From Clostridia bacterium (GTDB lineage: Bacteria > Bacillota > Clostridia > Christensenellales > Aristaeellaceae): DNA of 64,000 nt. The stretch's first letter is position 1, and each line of letters begins with the position of its first letter. Under the pieces are notes generated by a model. That model saw only the letters and a program-made list of their open reading frames with translations. It made no database searches and had not been told where the DNA came from. Positions 24,212 through 33,147 of the stretch are shown here, piece after piece. The stretch is from contig JAUMVT010000002.1 in the NCBI GenBank assembly GCA_030529995.1, positions 33,515 through 97,514 on the forward strand, given 5' to 3'. Made by a program: the position numbers and the translations under genes.

Positions 24212-24240
24212 TTGAAAACGGTTCCTAGGTGTGATAGAAT
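24212..24240 (+). promoter_or_regulatory. promoter of mgtC
   Basis: TTGAAA (24212-24217), 17 bases, TAGAAT (24235-24240), with TG one base upstream of the -10. It is 28 bases before the TTG start. Confidence 0.65.
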
Positions 24241-24267
24241 GCGTTCATCGAAAAGGGGGAGATCGTT

Positions 24268-24954
24268 TTGGCATGGTGGGAGGCAGGCCTGCGGTTGATC
24301 GTTGCGGTTATCGTAGGCTGTGTGATTGGTATCGAACGGGAGAAGAAGAATCGACCGGCAGGCATGCGTACCCATGTGCTGGTGTGCGTGGGCGCGGCAA
24401 CCATTGCCATTTTGGAGGCCTATGTGGTGGCGGATACCGTGGCACTGAATGCGGCGGATCCGGACAGCGGCATCGGGGTCAGCATGGGCCGGCTTACGGC
24501 GCAGGTGGTCAGCGGCATCGGCTTCCTCGGTGCAGGTACTATTTTTATCAGTCAAAAGAAAATTGCCGGGCTGACCACCGCCGCATCCCTGTGGAACGTG
24601 GGATGCTTGGGTCTTGCGGTTGGCATGGGATACTATGCGCTGGCAGTGGCAGGCTGCGTCATCGTGATTGTGACCCTGACCCTGCTGCAGCGGGTGGTGA
24701 AGGTGAATTCCGTCAAGAATGTGGAGGTCAAGTTTATCCACCGGGTGGAGACACTGGCCTTTATCAACGCTTATTTTCAGGAAGCAGATATTCACGTGCT
24801 GGATGTGGACTTCCATGTGGAGAACAAAGGCAAGTACAATTTGTATACGAACGTGTACACCTTGGACATGCAGGGGGGCACCACCTACACGGACATCGTG
24901 AACCACCTGTCCGAGTATGCGAATATTCAGGCCATTCGTACACGGAACACATAA
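24268..24954 (+). CDS. mgtC: MgtC/SapB family membrane protein
   Basis: 228 residues. The start is a TTG at 24268, six bases after AAAGGGGGAGA. The family signatures are present: GIEREKKNRPAGMRTH at 21-36 and SGIGFLGAGTIF at 82-93. Four to five membrane spans precede a C-terminal ACT-like cytosolic domain (VEVKFIHRVETLAFINAY...). MgtC proteins are linked to magnesium limitation and to inhibition of F-ATP synthase in pathogens. In commensals the role is unclear. It appears monocistronic, between its own promoter and a strong terminator. Confidence 0.92.
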   Translation: MAWWEAGLRLIVAVIVGCVIGIEREKKNRPAGMRTHVLVCVGAATIAILEAYVVADTVALNAADPDSGIGVSMGRLTAQVVSGIGFLGAGTIFISQKKIAGLTTAASLWNVGCLGLAVGMGYYALAVAGCVIVIVTLTLLQRVVKVNSVKNVEVKFIHRVETLAFINAYFQEADIHVLDVDFHVENKGKYNLYTNVYTLDMQGGTTYTDIVNHLSEYANIQAIRTRNT

Positions 24955-24973
24955 CCATTGAAGACGCAATGCG

Positions 24974-25007
24974 CCCTCTTTTCCGCCTTGGAAAAGAGGG
25001 TTTTTCT
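24974..25007 (+). terminator. rho-independent terminator of mgtC
   Basis: CCCTCTTTTCC (24974-24984) pairs perfectly with GGAAAAGAGGG (24990-25000), loop of five, then TTTTTC. It isolates mgtC from the two-gene operon that follows. Confidence 0.9.
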
Positions 25008-25061
25008 TTGTCGGGGCGAAAGAAGCTTAATAAGGGATTTTGCAGGAAAGGAGCACCTTGG

Positions 25062-26912
25062 ATGACGAGCCGAATCTTGTTTCTTGGTCAGGGAGGGAGC
25101 CGCCTGGCGGAAAGCTTCCTGTGGGCTGCCGCCGCAGGGGTGCTTCATGCAAATGGAAAAAGCATGGAGAATGTACAGATCCTCTGTGTGGATGAAACGC
25201 CGGAAGCCCTTCCGCGCCTGACGCCGCAGTTGGATGCTTATCAGCAGGTGCGGAGCATCATGCCGGAAGACTCAAGCTGGCCGGGATTTCGCACTGCTTT
25301 GACGGTGACGCCTTGGGAGACGGGAATGCAAAATGGGAGCCTGTCGAAAACGGAGGAGGAAACTCTTCTTTGGCAGGCACTGACGGCCGGAGACGATGCG
25401 TCATCCCTTCAGCAAAAGCAAAAGGCGATTGACTTTGCCATGATGCTTCAGCATCTGCCGGAAGACAGTCGTCTCCGGCAATGGCTGGGGACAAACCCGG
25501 AAACGCTGCTTCTGTGCGGCTATGCCGATGATGAAGACACGGCCGCACGGCTGCCGCTGCTGACCCAATACCTGAAGGAAACCGTGCAGAACATTCGCCT
25601 CGGGGTGCTGCTGCTGTTGCCGGAGCAGGACGAAAATCGGCAAACGGCGGAGGCACTTCTTCAGCAGGATGGGTGGCAGCAGGATGCCGCCTACCTGCTG
25701 GGTATGCCGGAAGATTGCCGGCAGGCAAGAGATATGGCTGAACCAAGACTGACGGACTGGCTCAGCATTCACTGTGCAGTCCATTTCTTCTGTCAGGATG
25801 GACAGGGGTGCTTTGCTTATCGTGCAAAGGAGAATGGGATGTCTTGGCGGCTGTTCGGCGATGCGGAAAAAGACTACCGGCAGGGGTATGGATCTTTGCT
25901 GCGCCTGGCACTCCTTGCAGAGGGAACCGTGAATGCCACCGTTACCGCAGCCTTGCAGGGGAAGAATGTGCTGCAGGCACGGGGGATGGGCTGTGATGCG
26001 GCCTTCTATCGATACGTGAAGAAATTGCTGCAAGGGGAACAGAAAAAGGAAACTTGGCAGGCGGTGATGACCCTTCTTCACGGCTTTGCGGCGTGGATGG
26101 AGCAGATGACCTCCGCTGTCCCTGCTGCTATGCGGAACAAAGAAACCCAAAGAGCCATGCAGCTGTCCTCTGGGGAGAATTACAGAAAGCTTCTGGATGC
26201 TTACGGCAGCTGGATGCTGATGGAAGAGGAAATTCACCGCAGCGGCATGGACACGGAAAGCGTTGTCCGGCGCGGAGAAATACAGGAAAACGAAGCGGAT
26301 GAAACCCTGCGGCTGGCACGGGAGCAGCATGATGAAGTGTTGCGGCTGGAAGGCAATCAGCGTGTGTGGGACAGGCGCACCGGCGGCATGGCTAAACTGC
26401 GGCTGATGGAGCAGATGGCGGAAGGCATTGAAGCGGCGATTGACAGAGAAGAGCAGCAGGTGCAGGCGGATCGAAAAGCGCTCGACATGGACACGGAGAA
26501 TCTGTCCCTTCGGCACAGCCTGCATCGGCTGGAAAATCACCTCCGGCTCCTTCGTGCGCAGCTGCAGCGGGTGACAGCGGATCAGGATGCCGGGGAAGCG
26601 GAACAGATTGACCGCCTGCCCCCGGTATTGCCGGAAAATGAAAAGCCGGAAAACGGGCTGGTGGACAGCAGGCTGTGGGTGCAAATGAAAGCCTTGAAGA
26701 ACACGGATGAAGTCCGTGACCGAAAAGCCCTTTGGGCAGAAGCAAGCCAGCTGCTTCCTGATGCGGTGCAGGGAGGCAAAGGCACATCCGTACAGGAAGC
26801 GCTGCAAACAGTGGCTGACAAGAAGTATGAAAAACTGCCAGAGGAAGGAGCATCTCCGCTTGGCATTTTGCTGGAGCGTCTGTTGTGCGCAGTGCAGGAG
26901 GAAACACCATGA
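25062..26912 (+). CDS. unknown protein with N-terminal nucleotide-binding-like fold and C-terminal coiled coil (possible degenerate tubulin-like)
   Basis: 616 residues from the ATG at 25062; AAAGGAG lies eight bases upstream, after the mgtC terminator. The N-terminus SRILFLGQGGSRLAESFLW is a beta strand plus glycine loop plus helix, like the first nucleotide loop of tubulin/FtsZ-like proteins (family Tubulin_2). A strand and acidic turn (VQILCVDETPE) follow. Where such proteins carry GGTGSG, this one has LLLCGYADDEDTAA (near residue 148), so the GTPase signature is missing or degenerate. From about residue 390 to 520 the protein is a long charged helix (likely coiled coil), and the rest is helical. 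Its last codon overlaps the start of the actin-fold gene. Function unknown; the tubulin link is a hypothesis. Confidence 0.7.
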   Translation: MTSRILFLGQGGSRLAESFLWAAAAGVLHANGKSMENVQILCVDETPEALPRLTPQLDAYQQVRSIMPEDSSWPGFRTALTVTPWETGMQNGSLSKTEEETLLWQALTAGDDASSLQQKQKAIDFAMMLQHLPEDSRLRQWLGTNPETLLLCGYADDEDTAARLPLLTQYLKETVQNIRLGVLLLLPEQDENRQTAEALLQQDGWQQDAAYLLGMPEDCRQARDMAEPRLTDWLSIHCAVHFFCQDGQGCFAYRAKENGMSWRLFGDAEKDYRQGYGSLLRLALLAEGTVNATVTAALQGKNVLQARGMGCDAAFYRYVKKLLQGEQKKETWQAVMTLLHGFAAWMEQMTSAVPAAMRNKETQRAMQLSSGENYRKLLDAYGSWMLMEEEIHRSGMDTESVVRRGEIQENEADETLRLAREQHDEVLRLEGNQRVWDRRTGGMAKLRLMEQMAEGIEAAIDREEQQVQADRKALDMDTENLSLRHSLHRLENHLRLLRAQLQRVTADQDAGEAEQIDRLPPVLPENEKPENGLVDSRLWVQMKALKNTDEVRDRKALWAEASQLLPDAVQGGKGTSVQEALQTVADKKYEKLPEEGASPLGILLERLLCAVQEETP

Positions 26913-29900
26913 AGAAACAGGGACAGACGAGCGACGGCATGGTCTTTCTGCCGAGGAGAATCGGAAGATTTGCCTTGGGAGAAGGAGAAGGTTTTGTTCC
27001 CTGCAAGGTGCAGAAAAGCCAGCAGGAAATCATAGGCGGAACGGATTTGTTCCTACGGGAAAAATTGCTGAGGCGAAAGTTGCAGGAAGAAGCTGACTCC
27101 CCGGAGGTGTTGGCATGGCGGAGGCTGATGAGCTTGCTTTTGCTGTGGGACGGATGGGCAACAACGGACACACTGCGTTTCCATGACTTTGATGGGGAAA
27201 GTCCTTTGGTGTCGGCCATCCTCAGCACGGCGGATGAGACCAGAAGGGAGGAAGGCCTGCGTGTGCTCTGCCTGCATCATGGGGAGCAGGTGGTGCCTAT
27301 TGGTTTGGGCTCAAAAGCTGTGACGGCGGTGCCGATTCCCCTGACAATGCAGGAGGAATGGCCGGATTCCATGCGGCGTATCATGGGGCAGGAAAATCCC
27401 TGCTTGCAAATGCATGACAAGGAGCGCATCCTGGCAGAGAAAAGACTGAAACTGGTGATCGAGTCTCTGCAAGAGGAAGAACAGGCCAAGCCTTTCAAGG
27501 CATTTCTTTGCGCACTTCAAGAGACTGATGGTGCGACACGGGAAGAAGTCAGCGATGGTCATGAGGAAACACAGGCGGCACTGCTGGTTCGGGTGAAAAG
27601 CGTATGCGGTCTTTACGGCGAAAAGCATTTTCAAGACCTGACCCTGCAGGAGGAAGGTCTGCATCTGGGAGAAGATGATGTGTTCTTCCATTGCTTTGAC
27701 ATGCATGATGAAGACACGGACGAGACAGTGCAGGTGTGCCGGACGTATGCATGGCAGGGGAAGCCTTTTGCGAGGGAAGACGGACAGCAGGGGCTGAGCC
27801 CGGTTCATGCACCGGGAGAAGAGGAAACACTGGCAATCCTGGCAAGGGAAATTCAGTTTCTGGAGCAGCATGCATCTCAATGGCGGGAAAAATTGGGAGA
27901 GCGTATGCAGACGTGGGCGAAGGAGCACGCATGCCTGCCTGCCGTTTTTAATCTGCTGCAGTCAGCCGGCGAAGAAGCCATCGCAGCATCCAAAACCCGG
28001 CAGACGGAAATCCTGCTTCGGGATGAAGAAAAACAAACAGCACCCTGCGGATTCCTCTGGCTGATGGAGCAGGCTTTGGGCGAAAAACTGGCCTGTGCCG
28101 GGGACGTCTTTACCCAAGGGTTGACACTGCTGCCTAATGATGCACCGGCGGATGTATCCTTTGGCGAGCAGGCCGCAGTGAAAAATGCCTTGATCCCCAT
28201 GACGGCAGACTTTGCGGCGGCTGTTGCCGGAGAAGATTCGATTGTGGTATGGAAGGAAAGTCAGCCCTGCGTTTCCTTTGACGGGGAAGGGTATACGGCG
28301 GCGATCACGCTTGCCGGACAGCAGACGGTTACGCTGACCAAAACCTACGCAGCGGAAGACGTGCTTTCTATGCGGTGGGAGGAAATCCCTACCATTGGGG
28401 TGTGGCCGGGCATAGCACTGCCGAAAGATCGATGGCAGTGTTATACAACATTCGTTCATTTACCGACGGGCACGGAAGAGCTGAACCTTTCCGTGAAAAT
28501 GCTCTTTGACGGTGCATGGCAGGAAGGTCGGCATCATACGGCGGAAGACGGCGGCTTATGGTGGCTTTTGCAGACAAAAGCATACCCAAGGGCTTTTTGC
28601 GTTCAAGTCAATGGGCATGACATGGGCATTTTGCCGGTTGCCCGGCAGGAAAGCCCCATCCCGGCAGGCGAAGCCGTGACGGCGGCAGTGGATATGGGAA
28701 TCTCCGGCACGTCCATGTTACTGAAGCAGGGAGACTCCTTCCTGGATACGGGGAAAACGCCCGGTATGCGATGGATCCTGGCAGGGACAGGTAAGGATCT
28801 GGCGGCGGCTGTGCTGCCGTCCACGCCGCTGCTGTCTGCCATGCCGTCGGCAGAGGAAATCAGCGGAGACGGGAATACCATCTTTGAGGACGGAAGAATG
28901 TTCCGCCAGGGAGAACCAGCATCCAACGTGACCTATGGGCTGAAGTACGGCACGACCGGAACAGCCATGGGCAGGCCGAGAGAGATGTATCTGCGTCAAT
29001 TGATGACGGAAGGAAGCTTAACGGCTGTGCTGCACGGGGCGAACAGCATCCGGTGGCGCTTTGCTGTGCCCACTGGCATGGCAGCCGATGGACGGAAAAC
29101 CTGGCAGGCAGACATGAAGAGGCTGGCCGAGCAGGTGGCGGCACAAACCGGCTTGCCGGCTGCGGCTGTTGCCTTTGCCGAAGAGCATCAGGCAGAGCAA
29201 ACCTATTTCCGGGAAATAGAGGGAATCCGTGGCGGCATGATGGTGCTGGACGTGGGCGGCAGCAGTGCGGAAATGACCCTGTGGCTGCACGGCATTTCGC
29301 AGCCGGTAACAAGCTGCTCCCTGCCCTTGGGTGTACAGATGATGCTGCTGGAAAGCCTGACCCGCCGGGCATCCCTTTTGCGTGAACCTTTGCCGGAGGG
29401 ACAGGAGCCTTTGCAGCAGGCCATGCAGCGCCTGGCGGAAAGGCTGGAAGGGGGCATGACCAGCCTGAAGGCCATGCAGCAGGGACAGATGGAACTGGAT
29501 GCCTTCCTTGGAACTTTCGGCAGAGCCGTCATGGGGACTCCCGGCGAGATGGCCAATGGCTGCATGCTGATTCGATCCGAGCTGCTGATCCATGAGGCCT
29601 TCCTGCTGACCTTGGCAGGCCTTATGCTGGAAGGCGCTTTTCAGGATGCCACGCTGAATGACCGGCTGCCTCCCTACATGGAGCTCTGCTTTGCCGGGCG
29701 AGGGGCTGCCGGCATCCGAGACACAGATGAGGTGACCCGGCAGAAGTTGAAACAGTTTATTCGGCTGGGCATGAGCAGAAACCATCCGACACGGGATCAT
29801 CCCCTTGTGTTCAGCAAAAATCCTAAGCAGGAAATTACGCTGGGGCTGATGCGCATGAAGCAGATGCAGGAAGAAATTCCTGATGCGCCCCGGGTGCGCA

Positions 29901-30148
29901 AGGGACAGGAAGCCATCATCCTGCCTGTGCCGGTGGTGCTGGAACGATTCCTGCTGCAGCTGGCGGTGCTTTTCCCCCAGGAGTCGGCATTGGTGTTCCC
30001 GGAAAGCGTGGAAAACGGTCAGCTGACAGAGATGATGCGCAGGCGCGTGATTCGTGCGGTCAATACAGGCGGAAAAGTGGACGCAGACCTTTTGATGCAG
30101 TGCGCGGCGGCCTTTATCGCCCTGAAGCAACATGAGGAAACAGCCTGA
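26909..30148 (+). CDS. large actin/Hsp70-fold (ASKHA) protein, SrfB-like, unknown function
   Basis: 1079 residues. The ATG at 26909 overlaps the upstream stop (ATGA) and follows GCAGGAGG. The first 580 residues have no recognisable domain. The ATPase core then appears: phosphate-1 loop AVDMGISGTSMLL with Asp595, phosphate-2 loop MMVLDVGGSSAEMTLW with Asp781, and an adenosine-type LCFAGRGAAGI at about 926-936. RFAVPTGMAADGRKTW before phosphate-2 resembles the Hsp70/SrfB inter-lobe segment. This architecture recalls the large 'virulence factor SrfB' proteins, whose function is also unknown. ATP binding is likely. Partnership with the upstream gene is indicated by the overlap. Confidence 0.75.
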   Translation: MKKQGQTSDGMVFLPRRIGRFALGEGEGFVPCKVQKSQQEIIGGTDLFLREKLLRRKLQEEADSPEVLAWRRLMSLLLLWDGWATTDTLRFHDFDGESPLVSAILSTADETRREEGLRVLCLHHGEQVVPIGLGSKAVTAVPIPLTMQEEWPDSMRRIMGQENPCLQMHDKERILAEKRLKLVIESLQEEEQAKPFKAFLCALQETDGATREEVSDGHEETQAALLVRVKSVCGLYGEKHFQDLTLQEEGLHLGEDDVFFHCFDMHDEDTDETVQVCRTYAWQGKPFAREDGQQGLSPVHAPGEEETLAILAREIQFLEQHASQWREKLGERMQTWAKEHACLPAVFNLLQSAGEEAIAASKTRQTEILLRDEEKQTAPCGFLWLMEQALGEKLACAGDVFTQGLTLLPNDAPADVSFGEQAAVKNALIPMTADFAAAVAGEDSIVVWKESQPCVSFDGEGYTAAITLAGQQTVTLTKTYAAEDVLSMRWEEIPTIGVWPGIALPKDRWQCYTTFVHLPTGTEELNLSVKMLFDGAWQEGRHHTAEDGGLWWLLQTKAYPRAFCVQVNGHDMGILPVARQESPIPAGEAVTAAVDMGISGTSMLLKQGDSFLDTGKTPGMRWILAGTGKDLAAAVLPSTPLLSAMPSAEEISGDGNTIFEDGRMFRQGEPASNVTYGLKYGTTGTAMGRPREMYLRQLMTEGSLTAVLHGANSIRWRFAVPTGMAADGRKTWQADMKRLAEQVAAQTGLPAAAVAFAEEHQAEQTYFREIEGIRGGMMVLDVGGSSAEMTLWLHGISQPVTSCSLPLGVQMMLLESLTRRASLLREPLPEGQEPLQQAMQRLAERLEGGMTSLKAMQQGQMELDAFLGTFGRAVMGTPGEMANGCMLIRSELLIHEAFLLTLAGLMLEGAFQDATLNDRLPPYMELCFAGRGAAGIRDTDEVTRQKLKQFIRLGMSRNHPTRDHPLVFSKNPKQEITLGLMRMKQMQEEIPDAPRVRKGQEAIILPVPVVLERFLLQLAVLFPQESALVFPESVENGQLTEMMRRRVIRAVNTGGKVDADLLMQCAAAFIALKQHEETA

Positions 30149-30200
30149 GCCCGGATGACGAAGTTTCACAGGAGAACTTTGGAAATACACTGGAAATTCC

Positions 30201-30229
30201 TTTACATCCATGCCGGGAAAAGGTATAAT
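30201..30229 (+). promoter_or_regulatory. promoter of the ECF S-component/coaX/hom operon
   Basis: TTTACA (30201-30206), 17 bases, TATAAT (30224-30229). The transcript starts about 108 bases before the first start codon. Confidence 0.85.
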
Positions 30230-30235
30230 GAACAC

Positions 30236-30335
30236 ACTGCTTTGGGTCACTGCCGGCAGCTCTGGCGCCGGACGGTACTTGAACCCGGGCAGAATTCAAT
30301 AGCGTAGGGCATCCGATATCGGAGCCTGAACGGAG
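30236..30335 (+). promoter_or_regulatory. structured leader of the pantothenate operon (unknown class)
   Basis: The leader contains a GGGT...ACCC pairing, a GCCGG/CCGG inner stem and, just before the ribosome binding site, the strong hairpin GGC-TCCGATATCGGA-GCC. Such a leader before a vitamin transporter suggests a riboswitch or attenuator. I do not recognise the conserved core of the THF, preQ1, TPP or pan motifs, so the class is open. Confidence 0.4.
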
Positions 30336-30343
30336 GAAAAACC

Positions 30344-30943
30344 ATGGAAACAACCAAGCACACTGGAATGAAAAAGACGGATCTGAAGCGGCTGTGCCTG
30401 ATGGGACTCTTTGTGGCACTGATCTTCCTGCTGGGACAGACACCTTTGGGACTGATCCCCCTGGGATGGTGCAATGTAACGCTGCTGGTGATCCCTGTGG
30501 CTGTCGGTACCCTGTACATGGGTCTGAAATGCGGCCTTGGCTTGGGTCTTGCCTTTGGTATGACCAGCTTTCTCTCTGCCCTGCTGAAGCCCTCTGTTCT
30601 GGTGGGCACCCTGATGGGGGCAAGCCCGGTGCTGGCGGCAGTGATGACGTTTGTGCCCCGGCTGTGCGTGCCGGCGGTGATTTATTTTGTGAACAAAGCG
30701 CTGGAAGGCAAGTGGCGCAAGGCTTCCATGCCGGTGGCGTGCGCCTTGGGCTCCCTGACCAACACGGTGCTGTACCTGGGCATGATGCTGCTGTTTTATA
30801 CCATGCTTGGCATTGATAATGCCAAGGTGCTAACGGCCATCGGTGCCACGGCCGGCGGCGCAGGTCCTGCGGAAGCCGTGGCGGCGGCACTGATTGCGCC
30901 GCCCATTGTGGCGGCTATCCGCAAGGTGGGCCGCAAAGCATAA
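30344..30943 (+). CDS. ECF transporter S component, probably for pantothenate
   Basis: 199 residues, about six membrane spans, behind CGGAGG. The segment LGLIPLGWCNVTLLVIPVAVG followed by GLGLAFGMTSFLSALL matches the ECF-type S-component family. The substrate is inferred from the next gene, a type III pantothenate kinase; PanT-like S components are often found beside coaX. The energising ATPases and EcfT are not in the window and would be shared. An alternative vitamin cannot be excluded. Confidence 0.85.
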   Translation: METTKHTGMKKTDLKRLCLMGLFVALIFLLGQTPLGLIPLGWCNVTLLVIPVAVGTLYMGLKCGLGLGLAFGMTSFLSALLKPSVLVGTLMGASPVLAAVMTFVPRLCVPAVIYFVNKALEGKWRKASMPVACALGSLTNTVLYLGMMLLFYTMLGIDNAKVLTAIGATAGGAGPAEAVAAALIAPPIVAAIRKVGRKA

Positions 30944-30951
30944 CAAATCAA

Positions 30952-31006
30952 TGCCGGGCAAGGCGAAAGCCCTGACCCGGCAAAGAATTTTCCCGATATC
31001 GTCGGG
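30952..31006 (+). promoter_or_regulatory. two hairpins between the S component and coaX
   Basis: TGCCGGG (30952-30958) pairs with CCCGGCA (30976-30982), capped by GGC-GAAA-GCC, then AAAGAATTTT. A second hairpin follows, CCCGA (30992-30996) with TCGGG (31002-31006). It could tune readthrough or mRNA stability inside the operon. Confidence 0.5.
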
Positions 31007-31028
31007 TTATCATCGGAGGGGTATCCCC

Positions 31029-31811
31029 ATGATTTTTACCATGGATATTGGCAATACCAACATGAAAACAGCGCTGTTCGACGGCGATCAAATGGTCAAT
31101 TACTGGCGGGTGAGCACCAACAAGCAGTATACCTCCGATGAGTACGGGATTCTGCTGTGCAACCTGTTCGCTCATGAAGGGGTCGACCCTGCGCAGGTGG
31201 AGGGGATTGCCATCTCCAGCGTGGCACCTACCATTAACTTTACCATTGAGCATATGTGCCGGAACTATTTTCATCAGGCTCCCATGTTCGTAGGACCCGG
31301 CATCAAGACGGGCATTAATATTCGGTACGAAAATCCCCGGGAGCTGGGGTCGGATCGGATTGCCAACGCAGTAGCCGCCTATGCGGAATACGGTGCGCCC
31401 TGCATTTTCATTGACTTTGGTTCCGCTACCACCTTCGGCGTGGTGGATGAAGGCGGCGCATTCCTGGGCGGGTGCATTTGCCCCGGCGTGAAGCTGGCGT
31501 CGGAAGCACTGGTGACCGGCACGGCCAAGCTGCCGAGATTTGAACTGACACGGCCTGACCGGGTCATTGGCCGCACTACCCTGACCAACCTTCAATCCGG
31601 CATGTACTACGGCTATGTGGGCTTGGTGCGGAACATTGTGCGGAAGATGAAGCAGGAGCTGGGCAGAGAGGCCACGGTTGTGGCCACCGGCGGCATGGCA
31701 CTGCTCTTCAGCGAGGATGCCAAGTGCATTGACAAGCTGGATGGTCTGCTGACGCTGAAGGGTCTGCGACTGATTTACGAGCGGAATCGTGAAGGGAATG
31801 GGACAAAATGA
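31029..31811 (+). CDS. coaX: type III pantothenate kinase
   Basis: 260 residues. The N-terminal phosphate loop is MDIGNTNMK with Asp6. Further family motifs are PRELGSDRIANAVAAYAEYG, the IDFGSATTFGVV phosphate-2 segment and GGCICPGVKLASEAL. CoaX phosphorylates pantothenate with ATP and a monovalent cation, the first step of coenzyme A synthesis. The start at 31029 follows GGAGGGG. It sits between its presumed transporter and hom, sharing a four-base overlap with hom. Confidence 0.96.
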   Translation: MIFTMDIGNTNMKTALFDGDQMVNYWRVSTNKQYTSDEYGILLCNLFAHEGVDPAQVEGIAISSVAPTINFTIEHMCRNYFHQAPMFVGPGIKTGINIRYENPRELGSDRIANAVAAYAEYGAPCIFIDFGSATTFGVVDEGGAFLGGCICPGVKLASEALVTGTAKLPRFELTRPDRVIGRTTLTNLQSGMYYGYVGLVRNIVRKMKQELGREATVVATGGMALLFSEDAKCIDKLDGLLTLKGLRLIYERNREGNGTK

Positions 31812-33082
31812 AAGAACTGGTCATGGGCTTTCTGGGCTGCGGCAACGTGGGCGGCGGCGTGTGGAAACTGCTGCAGGGATATGCGGATGAACTGGACTGC
31901 CGGCAGCACCTGACAATTCGGGTGAAGAAGGTGCTGGTGCGCTCTCTCAACAAGCAGCGCTCCTGCGATGTACCCCGGGAGATCCTGACCGACAATCCGG
32001 ACGACGTGCTGCTGGATCCTGAAATCACCCTGGTGGCGGAGTTCATGGGCGGCGAGCATCCGGCAACGGAGTACATGCTGAAGGCACTGGAAAATGGCAA
32101 AACAGTGGTGACGGCCAACAAGGTGGCCTTGGCACTGAACTGGCATCTTTTGCAGGCTGCGGCGGAAAAGAGCGGCGTTGGCCTGTATTATGAAGCCAGC
32201 GTGGGCGGCGCCATCCCGATCATTGGTGCTCTGACCCAGTCCCTGCAGGCCAACCGAATTTCCTCCATCATGGGGATTATCAACGGCACCACCAATTACA
32301 TTCTGTCCCGGATGACGGAAAACGGCGAGGACTATCAGGCAGTGCTGGCAGATGCCCAGAAGCTGGGCTTGGCGGAGCCTGATCCCACCAGCGATGTGGA
32401 AGGCATGGATGCGGCCTATAAGCTGTCCATCATGGCGTCCCTGGCCTTCCATACACGGGTCACCTATGACAAGGTGTACCGGGAGGGCATCACCAAGGTC
32501 ACCGCAGCGGATATTGCCTGGGGCAGGAAAATGGGCTATGTGGTGAAGCTGCTGGCAGTGGCCAAGCAGGAGGGCAACAAGGTGGAGGTGCGGGTGCATC
32601 CCGCCTTCCTGCCGAAGGAGCATCCTTTGGCAGGGGTAAACGGCTCCTTCAATGCGGTCTACCTGTACGGCCATGCCTGCAAAGAAATGATGCTGCAGGG
32701 TCGAGGCGCAGGGGACATGCCCACGGCAAGTGCCATTGTGGGGGATATTTTGCAGGCTGTGAAAGCTGAAGGGCACTACCCCTATCCCACCTTTGCCAAT
32801 ACGGCGGAGCCTGACCCGGCTACCGTTTTTGACGATAACTGGACGGCAAAATATTTCGTTCGCTTGTCTGCCGCGGATGGTACTGATGCCCTCAGCTATG
32901 TGGCGGCTTGCTTTGCAAAAGCACACATTGCGATCGAAGGCATGACGCAGGAGACGGCACATGGTCAGGCACAGATGATGCTTGTAACCGGTGAAGCGAA
33001 GGAACAGGCTGTGCAATCGGCACTGAGCAGTTTGGATCCTTCCCTCTGCACGGTGGAAAATCTTATCCGAATCGAAGCATAA
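31808..33082 (+). CDS. hom: homoserine dehydrogenase with C-terminal ACT domain
   Basis: 424 residues. The NAD(P) loop is GFLGCGNVGGG (7-17). TANK at 102-105, GIINGTTNYIL (156-166) and EPDPTSDVEGMDAAYK (190-205, catalytic Lys205) are the family signatures. The last 75 residues form an ACT domain that normally senses threonine. It reduces aspartate semialdehyde to homoserine in the threonine/methionine branch. The ATG overlaps the coaX stop by ATGA, an unusual partner. The 3' end carries a 12-base tandem duplication of its last codons and stop. Confidence 0.97.
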   Translation: MKELVMGFLGCGNVGGGVWKLLQGYADELDCRQHLTIRVKKVLVRSLNKQRSCDVPREILTDNPDDVLLDPEITLVAEFMGGEHPATEYMLKALENGKTVVTANKVALALNWHLLQAAAEKSGVGLYYEASVGGAIPIIGALTQSLQANRISSIMGIINGTTNYILSRMTENGEDYQAVLADAQKLGLAEPDPTSDVEGMDAAYKLSIMASLAFHTRVTYDKVYREGITKVTAADIAWGRKMGYVVKLLAVAKQEGNKVEVRVHPAFLPKEHPLAGVNGSFNAVYLYGHACKEMMLQGRGAGDMPTASAIVGDILQAVKAEGHYPYPTFANTAEPDPATVFDDNWTAKYFVRLSAADGTDALSYVAACFAKAHIAIEGMTQETAHGQAQMMLVTGEAKEQAVQSALSSLDPSLCTVENLIRIEA

Positions 33083-33099
33083 AGATCGAAGCATAAGGA

Positions 33100-33143
33100 A
33101 ACGCCTCACGATGAAGCAGGAAACTGTTTTATCGTGAGGCGTT
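33100..33143. terminator. bidirectional terminator between hom and the aldo/keto reductase
   Basis: AACGCCTCACGAT (33100-33112) pairs perfectly with ATCGTGAGGCGTT (33131-33143). The U-tracts are short on both sides. The genes on either side converge. Confidence 0.8.
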
Positions 33144-33147
33144 CTTG

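Noticed and set aside
24231-25061. Apparent 5' extension of the 616-residue gene across mgtC
   Set aside because: The extension is the other frame of mgtC and passes through the mgtC terminator; the true start is the ATG at 25062 with its own binding site.
30236-30335. Identification of the leader as a THF, preQ1 or pan-type riboswitch
   Set aside because: The conserved core bases of these classes were not seen.
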